Origin: Sipunculus nudus
Lineage: Eukaryota; Annelida; Sipuncula; Golfingiida; Sipunculidae
Length of the DNA: 64,000 nucleotides
Assembly: GCA_026874595.1 (NCBI GenBank)
Contig: CM049322.1
Span: forward strand, 60,764,886 to 60,828,885
Direction of reading: 5' to 3'
In this document: positions 10,787 to 20,639 of the stretch, one piece after another
Position numbering within the stretch: the first letter of the stretch is position 1
Layout: every line of letters begins with the position of its first letter
The notes under the pieces: model-generated
Seen by the model: only the letters and a program-made list of their open reading frames with translations
Told to the model about the DNA's origin: nothing
Databases searched by the model: none
Translations under genes and position numbers: made by a program

Positions 10787-12440
10787 TTACCGAAAATCTT
10801 CGATTTCGGCAAGCATGTTGGTCAGTTGCGTATGTCTGTTTGTTTGTTTGTCTGTCTGTCTGTCTCCAGCCTAAAATCCACAGTTTTGCAGCGATCGCTT
10901 TCAAACGTGCATAGTTCATGTACAACTAAAAGTGCCCGAAGCCTATTGAATTTTGTCATTATCAGTCAACGATCAAGGTCAAGGTCATCAAAAGTTTGCA
11001 AAACGGTTTTTTCTTCATATCTTTGTCACTATTAGTCGAATCTACTTCAACTGTAGCTCATTTTAATTGCCATTCCAAGGCCTTTCTTCTTGTGTATAGC
11101 GGCCTCAAATTTGCGGTAACCATGGTTACGCATTTTGGGGAAAAAGTCATGATATTCGAAAATAAGGGGTCTTATTTTTCTAATTTTGTCAGTCTTAAAG
11201 CTACAGAGATCTAGTTTTTCTGCATCAGATAGCATACAAGTAGTATTATTGCTTGATTATTCTGCAAGTCTCGCAATATCTCGTACAATATCTCGTCAAA
11301 CGAGATATTTCGAGATATCGCTTAGTGATGGCCTAGATTTCACAAGTATGCAGGAATCCTTTTGAAACTGATATATCTTATTTCTTATACTAATATCTCG
11401 AAACAGATTTTTCATTTTCCAGATATGGCTGCTAGGAGGCGCTGCACTCGAACTTCCCAAACATATCATTTTTGGGCCATTTCTCGAAAATTATAAACCT
11501 CAATTACAGAAACTATAGCTTATTTTGTTTCTCTTGGTCTTTTCAATAAGCTGAGTAAGTAATCTGGTCTCAGCTTTGTGTAACTTTGTCAGTATGTCTG
11601 TCTGTTTGTCAGTTCTTCTCAAACTCACCTGCTTGCTGGTTTTTGTATTTAACTTATAACATTCTAAAGGCCATGATTTTGCAGGAATCGTTTTGAAACT
11701 TGTACATCTTATGTCTTACAGTAATATCTCGAAACGTATTTTTCATTTTCCGGATATGGCCGCTAGGGGGCGCTGCATTTGAACCTCCCCAATATTTCAT
11801 GTTTTGCCAATATCTCCGAAACTATAAACCTCAGTAACATAAAGTATAACTTATTTTCTGTCCCTGAGTCGTCTCCATAACCTGGTCAAGTGATCTGGTC
11901 TCAATCTTGTGTCACTTTGTCAGTATGTCTGTCTGTTTGTCAGTTGTCCTCCATTTCGCCTGCTTGCTGGTTCTTGTGTCTTCCATATACCTTTCTTCAG
12001 GCCACAGTTTTGAAGGAGTCCTTTTGTAACTGGTACATGTTATGTCTTACACTAATATCTCGAAATAGATTTTTCAATTTCTGGATATTGCCGCTAGGGG
12101 CGCTGCACACGACCTTCCGAAATATTAAATTTTTTGCCATATCTTCAAAACTATAAACCTCAGTTACATAAACTATAGCTTATTTTCTTCCTCTGAGTCT
12201 TATCCATAACCTGGTTAAGTCATCTGGTCTAAAGCTTGTGTCAAGTTGTCAGTATGTCTGTCTGTTTGTCATTTGTTGTCAGCTATGTCTGCTTTCATGT
12301 TCTTTTGTGTGATATACTTTTCACCAGTCGCTCTGAAAGTCACTCAATTGTTAGAAAACCGACAGTTTGTTCTGTCTGTCCGTCTGTTTGTCATTTCAAC
12401 TTCCGGCAAGCGTTCGGCCTATGGTCGTCTAGTTTATATT
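10787..12440. mobile_element. 1.65-kb insertion with 330-bp internal tandem repeats
   Basis: The segment splits the RT domain of the minus-strand LINE between GENI and EGYLVSVDF, so it entered after the LINE. It opens with a hairpin (GCTTACCGAAAAT ... ATTTCGGCAAGC) and, close to its right end, has TTCCGGCAAGC, which partly mirrors the left end. Inside are TCTG/TTTG-rich tracts and a unit of about 330 bp repeated three times (GTCAGTATGTCTG at 11,589, 11,919 and 12,248), each unit containing a CGCTAGGGGGCGCTGC-like core. It encodes no recognisable protein. A non-autonomous transposon with core tandem repeats, of the kind common in bivalves, is the best guess; class is uncertain. Confidence 0.65.
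11341..12400. repeat. 330-bp tandem repeat, three partial to full units
   Basis: Anchors at 11,589, 11,919 and 12,248 give spacings of 330 and 329. Each unit has, in order, a TCTG-rich tract, a GCAGGAATC-like segment, ATATCTCGAAA, the CGCTAGGGGGCGCTGC-like core (11,429; 11,760; 12,091, the last one G short), AACTATAAACCTCAG, and a GATCTGGTCTC or close variant before the next anchor. Units have diverged by scattered substitutions and small indels. Confidence 0.8.
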
Positions 12441-14669
12441 TTCTCCGATGTAAAATCCTTTCATAAATGCTGTTTTTGTTCTTCATTTATAATTTTAGGC
12501 AATACTTTTTTATTCTGTTAGCTAGACATTTAGAAATTAATTTATAATCTGTGTTCAATAATGTTATTGGGTGCCAGTTTTTCATTTCTTGAAGGTACTT
12601 TTCTTTTTTAGGTAAGAGAGTAATTACTCCATATGACCTATATATTGCCTCTGATAGGACTTCCTTTAGGTCTTGCCAAAAAGAATTCGTAAAATTCTGC
12701 TGGTATTCCATCTAAACCTGGTGATTAATTATTTGAGAAGCTTTTGAGGATTTCAAAGATTTCACTTTTCTCTATTTGCTGGTCACATATGTTTTTTCTC
12801 CTGTCTGTCAGTTTCTCATTAGACCTAAGTTCAGGGGAAATAAATCAGTAATATAATTTTCTTTCATCTTAGTTTAATATTGATTTCCATCAAATTTCTT
12901 TTGGTCTTTAAGAATAATTTCAGGATCAGAAATTACAGATCCATCATTCAATTTTAATTTATAATAACTTTTCTATTGTAATTTCTTTATTCTAAATTAA
13001 GAAAATATTTTGTAGGTTTCTCTCCTTGTTCAAACCATCTAGACCTGCTCTTTAAGACAGCTCCTTTAGTTTTCTCTTCCAACATTTCTTCTAATTCTTT
13101 TTTTCAATTTATCTATTTCTGTTTGACTGGCTCTTCCTTGTCTATCTTGTAAATATTTTATTTTTGTTTCAAGGGTTTTAATTTTACATTATTTTTTCTT
13201 TTTTCCTCATTTGTATGCTAAATGAGATTGTGTCACTCTTATTGCCAGTTTTAGTCTTTCAAAAAAAAAAAAATTGGATTTTTTGTTTTCATTCAGATAG
13301 TTAATAAAAGTGTTAGGGTTTAGGTTTTTAATATAATAGATGTATTCTTTATTATATAAAAGTGAACAGTTAAACTTCCAATACCCAGGACTTTTTTTAT
13401 GAAGACGTGTATTTATTCCAATTATTACTGCATGATGGTCAGACCTATGAGATGGAGTAATATCTATAGATTCCATCCTCCATACAAGGCCTGATGAAAC
13501 CTAAAGTAGTCAAGACGGCTACCAACCAGTTTAGAAATATGACGAGACCAAGTATATTGGACCACATTTGGATTATTATATCTCCAAACATCTATCAACT
13601 CTGTTCCATCCATATACTCCATAATAACTCTTCTTGCTTTCTTGTTTCCCTCCTAGTGTCCTTCGATTTATCTAGTTTTGAATTTATTGTGACATTCCAA
13701 TCCCAACCAGTTATTCCATGATCATTTGGAATGTTATCTATAATTTGAAAAAAATTATCATAAAATTTAGGTGAATCATTATTAGGTCCGTAAACATTAC
13801 CCAGCGTTGTTCTTAAATCGTCAATTATGATATATTATTTTTTAATTAGAATAGCAACTCCTCTAACTCCAGTAGAACCGTGGTTAAAAATAAACTTATG
13901 CCCCCATTCTGTTTTCCATATGTGTTCGGTGTCTCTGCTGCTGTGGGTTTCTTGTCAAAATATAATACCAACATTTTTCTTTATCTGTAGCCAATACAGG
14001 ACCTCCCTTCTTTTAGAAAAATGACCAAGACCCCTTACATTGAATGACATAATGCATAGTCTGTTGTTATTCGATACTTTTGAATCCCACTGCATTAAGC
14101 TAGTTCTACTCCCACAGCACAGGTATTTATATTGACTTTATAGAATACAAATAACCCATTGAGAGGCATGTTTGTACTTATCTTCTTGCACAGAATATCT
14201 ACTAAAGCTATTCCCATAGGAATAATATTTAATTCTTTCATCACCATGACTGGCACGGGTTGAGTGAGCGATAATAAAAGAATTTCAATTTCATTAACTA
14301 TGTGTGGACTTAAATCTGACAATTAAATCATAGAAACTATATGAAACATTGAATATATATATGAAAAACAAAATATCAACATTTATACCTCCCCTTAAGG
14401 AGGTAAAATCACTACTGCGGTGAGTCTACATCAGAGTCCCGCATCGCTAGCTACAGTTTATTCTGGTCGCCATGCAAGTTACCCGAGCTGTTCCAAAAAA
14501 AGCTCCCTCCCGCCCTCTATCGTCCACTGAAGTCACTAAATTATTCCATCTTAGACATGCGCATTAGTTGCCCCACGTGGCTTACTAGTAAAACCTTATG
14601 CCTCTTTGTCCTCTGTGGTCAGACGAATATTGTGCCCTCTGTGTGCGAACCTAATCTATCTGCTGACCT

Positions 14670-15660
14670 CTGATTGGTACCCTCACGCCTTCAACGTATA
14701 ACTGGCCTCGCCAAAACCGAACTTTTAGACCAGCGTGGAATACTTCATTCATTTGCGGTTTAGCTCTTTGTTATGTTTGGTAGTCTGTTATTGTGAGAAT
14801 TTCTGTCAGTCTAATCGTTTGCCCTTGCATTTTTTCTTTCCATTCATGAAAATTTCATCTCTCACTGGCCTGCTGAAGAATCTTATTAGAATGTGTCCAG
14901 GATTCGCACCCTTTTTGCCTGTTCTGTGTGCTGTTTCTATAAGTTTTCTAATTTCAGCTTCATTTTGTTCTCAAGAAGTTTATTTGATTAAATGAGTTTT
15001 GCGGCTGTGTATTTACAGTTCTCACTCCGCCCTATTTCACCGACCCCGATAAGCCTCAGGTTCCACTCTCTTATATACCTCTCTTGTTTGTTTGTGCAGA
15101 CAGTTTTCTTTACAATTGATCTTTCTCAATTTCGTTTCGTTTGTTTGCTTCTTTAACCACTGTTAGTTCATTTTTTAACTCAATTACTTCTTAAGCAAAG
15201 TTCTCCTGACGACCTTTAATATCCTCTACATTTCTATATGTTGCTTCAAGTCCAATTTAAATAATATTAACCTTTTCTTTTATATTTTACTGCACAGCTG
15301 ACAGTTTTTCTGTTACATCAGAATGCATTTTACTTATCTTTTTTTTACTTAGCTCTTGGTAAGAATTCTTCACAAGTGCTTTCATATCTGCCAGCATGTT
15401 CTGTTATTGTCCTTTTGTGTCCGTGGTAACTGTATAAACAAACCTGCTCTGTATCAAAGGAACTATCTGTTGTCGACGTATTTTCCATATCTTTCTGAAG
15501 AAATTTTTCTATTTTTCTGACAGTTCTGACCTTTTAATTTTATTTCTTCTAGTTTCCCTTGATATCTCATTGACAAATAAAGCGACTCTCTGGTTAAATA
15601 TACGATTTTTGCGAGCCCTGTGTGAAGTACGTCTTTATGCACCTTTGGTAAATGCATTTT
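14670..15660 (-). pseudogene. L1/Tx1-like LINE ORF1 remnant
   Basis: On the minus strand, coiled-coil-like sequence (residues rich in K, E, L and N; for example 15,657-15,463 and the VEDIKGRQENFA and VIELKNELTVVKEANKR stretches near 15,200) leads to a C-terminal segment with LKVRFWRGQLYVEGVR near 14,725-14,680. This motif matches NKVRFWRGQLIVNGK of the plus-strand LINE at 19,600. Multiple stops and shifts interrupt it. Confidence 0.66.
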
Positions 15661-16486
15661 AGATCAATAATAGATGTTCATAAAATATAGACGTTCGACA
15701 ATGTGTCCCCCTGCGAAAATTGAACTGATATATATACCCGATCCTAGCGCCATATTGGCCCACAGACATAACAACCAAATTACTGGCTGTCAGAGTGCCT
15801 TTACATCAAGGTCTGGGGAACGCATTATAAGGCTCCATGAGGATGCAAATATTTTTGTCATATTTGACAACGCCTCCTGGCCTACAGGTACACTGTCAAT
15901 TGACATAAACCAGACTAATCGTTAGCATTTTAGTGTACTTTCTCACAACACCAAACATGAAGAGAAAAGCTCCGTTTTAACTCAGCATATTGGTAAACCC
16001 CTACGAATGTGTGGTGACTTTTTTTTCTGTGTCCTAATTTTTTTTCAAAATTCTTTGTCGAGATATGTCGAGGTCGACATGATGATAAATTCTCTGTGTC
16101 CTAAATCAGCCACTGTATAAATCCGCCACGATACTTATGATAACATTGCATTTCAAAATCCTCCACTTGCAGCCATCCTTGTTCGCATTAAAAACTGGAT
16201 GTTGCAGGGCAAACTATTTACACAGATTTAGTCTTAGAATTTTCATTAAGAAAAAACAAATCCTGTACTTGATATTGCCATATGGATTATTATATTATAT
16301 TCATTGCACAGTTTTATTAATATTTAACCAGATATATGCAATTAGAAATTATGAAGACACTACAATTTAGATTTATTTTTAATTATATATTAATAAATGG
16401 ACGTGACCGCTTGAACCAGACCACCTGCTGGAACGGACCTTCAGTCCGCTCGTCTAATTATATGTCTATTAAATGATCTATTCCAG
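15661..16486. other. Intron sequence before lectin exon 2
   Basis: A + strand open frame at 15,674-15,925 (83 codons) has no recognisable domain and may be the 5' end of the adjacent LINE or chance. The remainder is AT-rich. The acceptor used by the lectin exon (TATTCCAG) ends at 16,486. Confidence 0.45.
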
Positions 16487-16702
16487 AGGAAACTTGCCCT
16501 GATGAATTTGTATACACACCCGGCACCGGAGCAAATGCATCATGTTACAAGTTCGTACTCGACAGGAAAAGGACGTGGGGTGAGGCACGTGAATATTGTG
16601 TGAGTCTAGGTGGAGACCTGGTGGGTATAGAAACAGAAGAGGAAATGAATCACCTCACTAACGTAACGAGGGGTGATCCACAGCTGCTCTATCCGAGGGG
16701 AT
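16487..16702 (+). CDS. C-type lectin domain, N-terminal half (exon)
   Basis: The exon lies between TATTCCAG (ending 16,486) and donor GTAAGT (from 16,703). With the leftover G from the linker exon it reads E-ETCPDEFVY..., 71 full codons plus one base, again phase 1. It contains the two N-terminal cysteines of a long-form domain (CPDEF and SCYKF), the conserved RTWGEAREYC segment with the first core cysteine, and GGDLVGIETEEE, matching the 'hLh.I.s.eE' strand of the fold. The domain continues in the exon at 29,594. C-type lectins bind sugars or other ligands outside the cell, often in innate recognition in invertebrates; the ligand cannot be told here. Confidence 0.92.
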
Positions 16703-17692
16703 GTAAGTAAAATGACATAAACAATACTAATAAAAATATTTCAAAGAGATCTATGAGTAGCATACTAGTGATATTTCTTAACTCTTTCTGCTGCATTTGC
16801 GGAAACTATATTGATTCCAGTCAGGTATGATTGTCATGTTAACCTGTGTTCCCGATTCTACTTGTGTGCACCTATAAAAAATATTTAAATTTGGTTAATT
16901 TTTTGAAAAAAAAAAAAGCCGAGTATAAAAATAATAAAGCATTAAGTAAACTTTAAATAGGAATTCATCATTACTGACTTGAACATGAATTTTGCCCTGA
17001 TTGGCTTTGGAGTTATTTGAAAGGTTGGATATAACCAGGGGAGCGAGCTCCAGAACAATATGCACCCGACTCGAAGGGATTGACAAGGGGTCCCCTCCTC
17101 TAGCGGTGTAGAAAACAAAAAGTAACAGAAGAACTTAATTATATATTTTAATATTTTTTACTAAACTTTACATCATGCCTCTCCAAAAGATATTTACCAA
17201 ATATTAAATTTTAAAATGGTACATAAACCAAGTAAATAAGGTTTTATAACTCTGCATGGTGAAGTCTTATAATTAAAACACATTAATATGAATATTAATA
17301 TATTATACGTTACAAATCGTGTATTTAACATTACATCAGCTTAACATTCATGGAAGTATATCCATGTTTTATAATTCATCCGTCTTTTACAGAACATTCC
17401 GAATAATTATTTATTATACAAGAAACCGTGCATTTCATACATTTAAAAGAAATAATCTAAATGATTAATGTTATATGTTCGCATTATAATTGATGTTGGA
17501 GAGTGCAAAATGGGACACATATTTGGAATAAAAAAGTATGCTTTAGCTCCAGGCTATAAGAATATAATAATGCTCTAAGGTTTTATCCCATTTTGTTTTT
17601 TTCTGACAAAAATAGTGTTATAAATAAATAGTCGTAAACACAGGCGGGAAAGCAGATTATATATTGGAGGTGGGTCAGTCGTATATAAAAGT
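16703..17692. other. Intron sequence
   Basis: AT-rich DNA following the phase-1 donor of the lectin exon. No exon, RNA gene or mobile element was recognised. Confidence 0.5.
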
Positions 17693-18802
17693 GGAAACAC
17701 CGTGAACATTTTCGTATCCTTATATACATACATATACCAATGTCCCGACAGCATAATGTTACGGAATCTAATATAAAGAGATCACGTATGCGTGATGAAT
17801 ACAAATTTTGTAATGGAGATAAAAAAATCAGATTCTGTAACACTAGGCAGCATGAAATGTCCAGGGGAATGAATGAAGAAGTCAGTGATTTTTGTTAACA
17901 AAGAACCATAATTTATTCTTAAAACAACCCTAACATTAAAATACACTAAATCAATACAATTATACAGTAAAACAGCGGTATAACAACAAATCAATACAGT
18001 ATCAATCACACAGTAAAATACACAAAGTGCACAGTACCTGGATAACACCACCGTCACAACGATAAATTCCTTAAATGTATACTCTCGGAGAAAGACAGTC
18101 CAGTCTAAAGCTTCTGTAACAATCCAGAAAGTAAACTGAAGTCCAAATGCATAAAATCCCGGAGAAAGGCTGAAGAAAATCTATAATTGCTGCACTCGTC
18201 GGATAAGGTCCCAGAAACTGACACACGCTTCTGCGTCCGCTAGAAATCTTCTCTGCTGCTCTCCCGGCTGTAAAACACAGCCCCTTTATATACTCTTCAC
18301 CCCAAGCTGAGAATTTTCCACTTCGCGAACAGTCTAAAAGATCTTACACAACACAGTAAACACGCGTTACAGGAAGCATCTATAAGAACATCGCTGTGTG
18401 TCTCTCTACATATTAGGGTTCACGTGACCTCGGCCAGGCGAGAAAGCTCCAAGCTAGCATGACAACGAGAGTTCAACCAGTACGGATTAAACAGAGAATG
18501 CAATACGCGTCTAGACACGAGTGTCACAACACGAGCCACGCCCGTTTCACACAATAAAAAGAGCACCTGTAACAATAAGGAGAGAAGGAAACACCATAAA
18601 CTTTGATGTATCCTTATATACCTGCATATATCAATATCCCTACCTCATAAAGGGACATGGAAACACCTTGAACATTGCCGTATCTTTATAAACCTGCATA
18701 TACCAATATCCCGACCGCATAAAGGGAGATGGAAACACCATGAACTTTGTCGTATCCTTATATACCTGCATATACCAATGTTCCGACCGCATAAAGGGAG
18801 AT
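17693..18802. repeat. 72-bp satellite array split by an LTR
   Basis: GGAAACACC recurs at 18,587, 18,659 and 18,731, a 72-bp period, with conserved TATCCTTATATACCTGCATA and a CCGACCGCATAAAGGGAG-like end. One further unit at 17,693-17,756 lies left of an inserted LTR. Joining the left unit to the right flank across the insertion restores a normal unit boundary, which shows the array was continuous before the insertion. Confidence 0.88.
17757..18574 (-). mobile_element. Solo LTR (818 bp) with 4-bp target duplication
   Basis: The segment begins TGTTAC and ends GTAACA, the inverted TG...CA termini of an LTR. ATAA flanks it on both sides (17,753-17,756 and 18,575-18,578), and ATAA is present once at the matching position of intact satellite units, so this is a clean insertion with a 4-bp target duplication. 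Minus orientation is indicated by a TATA box (TATATAAA at 18,292-18,285) followed downstream by AATAAA at 17,917-17,912. No internal coding region remains, so it is a solo LTR left by recombination. The family is not recognised. Confidence 0.84.
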
Positions 18803-19053
18803 GCAGCTTACACACACGCACGTATCAATTTAAGCCAATGCGTTAATTGCTAGACATTTGGGAAAAAAGAAATACGAATATACCTGTATAAAGCTATGTT
18901 CATACATACTCCGAAGTTATCCTTCCGCACCCACGCTCATCATCCTCGTTTCATATTAAAGACATATCTTTCACGTTAGTTATGTTCTACCTGTGACTTG
19001 GGGTGTCTCCGGGGTTTGCCCGAGGGTGTATTGTGCACAGGTTTGCTTTATAT

Positions 19054-19056
<3 letters not shown>
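18803..19056. other. Intron spacer
   Basis: Unique-looking sequence between the 72-bp satellite and the AT microsatellite; nothing recognised. Confidence 0.5.
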
Positions 19057-19115
<59 letters not shown>

Positions 19116-19125
19116 TATATATATA

Positions 19126-19178
<53 letters not shown>
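19057..19178. repeat. (AT)n microsatellite
   Basis: About 120 bases of almost pure AT dinucleotide with a few ATAAAT interruptions. It abuts the 5' side of the plus-strand LINE. Confidence 0.97.
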
Positions 19179-19180
<2 letters not shown>

Positions 19181-19289
19181 CTGTCAGGAACGCGGAAATA
19201 AGCGTCACACACTAATGATTTATGTATAGGACTCGCGGCTGTCATCCCTCAAGCGTTCCAACGGACGCCTGGTCTCAGGCTACACTACC

Positions 19290-19652
19290 TCAAGATCAAA
19301 GCGGGCTCCGTCAAAGTCTCTTACCAATATTATTACAGACAGAAAATTACTTGGAGATCTCGAAAAAGACGCTGTCAGACAGAAAATAGAAAATGCACAT
19401 AGAACAAGACGGACTGGCGAAAAACCAAGACACATCATCGTCAAAATGCACGAAAGGCCAAACCGAAACGAAATCCTTAGACGAAGTAAAACATTCTTAA
19501 CAGGCGGCATTAGGTTTGTTGAGGACTTAACTGCCATTGACTACAAATTGAAGCAAACATTAAAGCCAAGAATGGAAGAAGATTATAACAAAGGCAACAA
19601 AGTACGGTTTTGGAGAGGGCAGCTGATTGTCAATGGAAAAGCCGTCCAGTGA
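19290..19652 (+). pseudogene. LINE ORF1 C-terminal half
   Basis: Reading frame with DRKLLGDLEKDAVRQKIENA, HRTRRTGEKPRHIIVKMHER, a basic RNEILRRSKTFLTGG segment and the C-terminal KVRFWRGQLIVNGKAVQ before a stop at 19,652. This order (RRM end, basic helix, C-terminal domain) is that of L1-type ORF1 RNA-binding proteins. The coiled-coil N-terminal half is absent, so it is a 5'-truncated copy. Confidence 0.82.
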
Positions 19653-19939
19653 AGCCGCAGAAAGACCCTCTTGTACTCGTGAAACCACATATTCACATTC
19701 TTATGCAACATATAATCCCCAAATGCAAGCAAACCGTGAAACACAACATTTTGACGACCACGTCATTATTCGGCAGTTCTCGGTCCTTCTCGGGTATACC
19801 CGGATCCATTGATTGGGAAGGCCGGTAGATGGCGTCACGACGGCTGCATACCTAAGGTCAAGGACACCACTCGCGACGGAGCAACCAACTACATTCCATA
19901 GCTTGGTACTGGTAATACACAGAATGCTCCAACACTGAC

Positions 19940-20437
19940 TTGGTAGTGGAAGGAAAGTATATGGTAGTTGACTACATACTGTATTATTCGTGTTTTTTGT
20001 CATTCATGTCATGTAAATGTGTTATTTTACTAATAAGGTATTTCACAACATGCTTAATAGAAAATATAAACATTATTAGCATATTTTCGCCCATGGACAC
20101 CATAACAAACTTTGATACCAATACTGGTGTTGTGAATGAAATTAGTTCTCAGTTCAAAATATATCACAAGGTTTTTTCTTATTATGACAATGTGTACACT
20201 TATTTCTTAATAATGGTTCCCTCGAACGTTGAATTTAAAGAGTTTTTGGAATCCTATGAAAACCTCGACACATCAGTCACTGGCCACTCGCACTCACAGA
20301 CAAACTCAATTATAAATAATACTTGTATTAGTGCTAATTATGATGCATATACCTGGCAGCTGAGTAACTCATACAAGTGTATTTATGAACATCAACAGGA
20401 GATGTTGGTACTAGCTGTAATATCACTGATTTTTTAA
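19940..20437 (+). other. Unassigned 165-codon open frame between LINE ORFs
   Basis: The frame lies between ORF1 and ORF2 of the LINE. From the Met near 20,094 it looks mildly protein-like (SQFKIYHKVFSYYDNVYTYF, then VEFKEFLESYENLD), but I recognise no domain. It could be a LINE-encoded segment, part of another inserted element, or chance in AT-rich DNA. Confidence 0.25.
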
Positions 20438-20639
20438 TTTTTCCGCAAAGTTGACCATAAAATATTGGTCAAGCCTGTACAGTTTAACAAACACACAAAC
20501 AACAGAATCAGCAGGCTGTGTAGAGAGTTTATATTTACAAGTGAACAATGGTGTTCAAACTTGTCATATTATATATTTTTCTTCTTAATTAAAATTAAAG
20601 CCTACAATATATTTTTAGTTTATTTTTAAGGTTGACATA

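Larger units (their letters stand above)
8900..14090 (-). pseudogene. L1/Tx1-like ORF2 (EN-RT), heavily degraded
   Basis: Endonuclease remnants begin near 14,085 (FNVRGLGHFSKRREVL) and include VYGPNNDSPKFYDN near 13,780 and SDHHAV near 13,440. RT N-terminal motifs lie at 12,711-12,487 (VITLLPKKEKYLQEMKNW and ITLLNTDYKLISKCLANR) and GFYIGENI near 12,440. After the insertion RT resumes near 10,785 with EGYLVSVDF and LEWPFIWKTLKYFNFGE, followed by SPFLFNLFSKLLAKRI and YVDD at 10,431-10,420. A knuckle remnant (CTFCKAERET then HLFWTC) is near 9,200. Many in-frame stops and frameshifts are present, so no functional protein is expected. Confidence 0.82.
8284..15660 (-). mobile_element. Decayed L1/Tx1-like LINE, interrupted by a later insertion
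   Basis: Reading right to left, a broken ORF1 (15,660-14,670) is followed by a broken ORF2 (14,090 to about 8,900) and a T-rich stretch on the + strand at 8,284-8,310 that is probably the poly(A) tail. The pieces occur in the normal order of an L1/Tx1 element, and the ORF1 C-terminus shares KVRFWRGQL with the plus-strand LINE at 19,260, so both belong to one family or close relatives. A 1.65-kb unrelated insertion splits the RT domain. Many stops and frameshifts make it a relic. Confidence 0.82.

Noticed and set aside
10651-12521. Several + strand open frames rich in SVCLSVCLS-like repeats
   Set aside because: They are translations of TCTG/TTTG microsatellite tracts inside the 1.65-kb insertion, not protein genes.
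17836-18574. LTR starting at 17,836 (TGTAACACTAGG)
   Set aside because: With this left end there is no target duplication. Moving the end to 17,757 gives matching TGTTAC/GTAACA termini, the ATAA duplication and an intact satellite unit across the site.
19048-19245. Open frame of alternating Ile and Tyr
   Set aside because: It is the (AT)n microsatellite read as protein.
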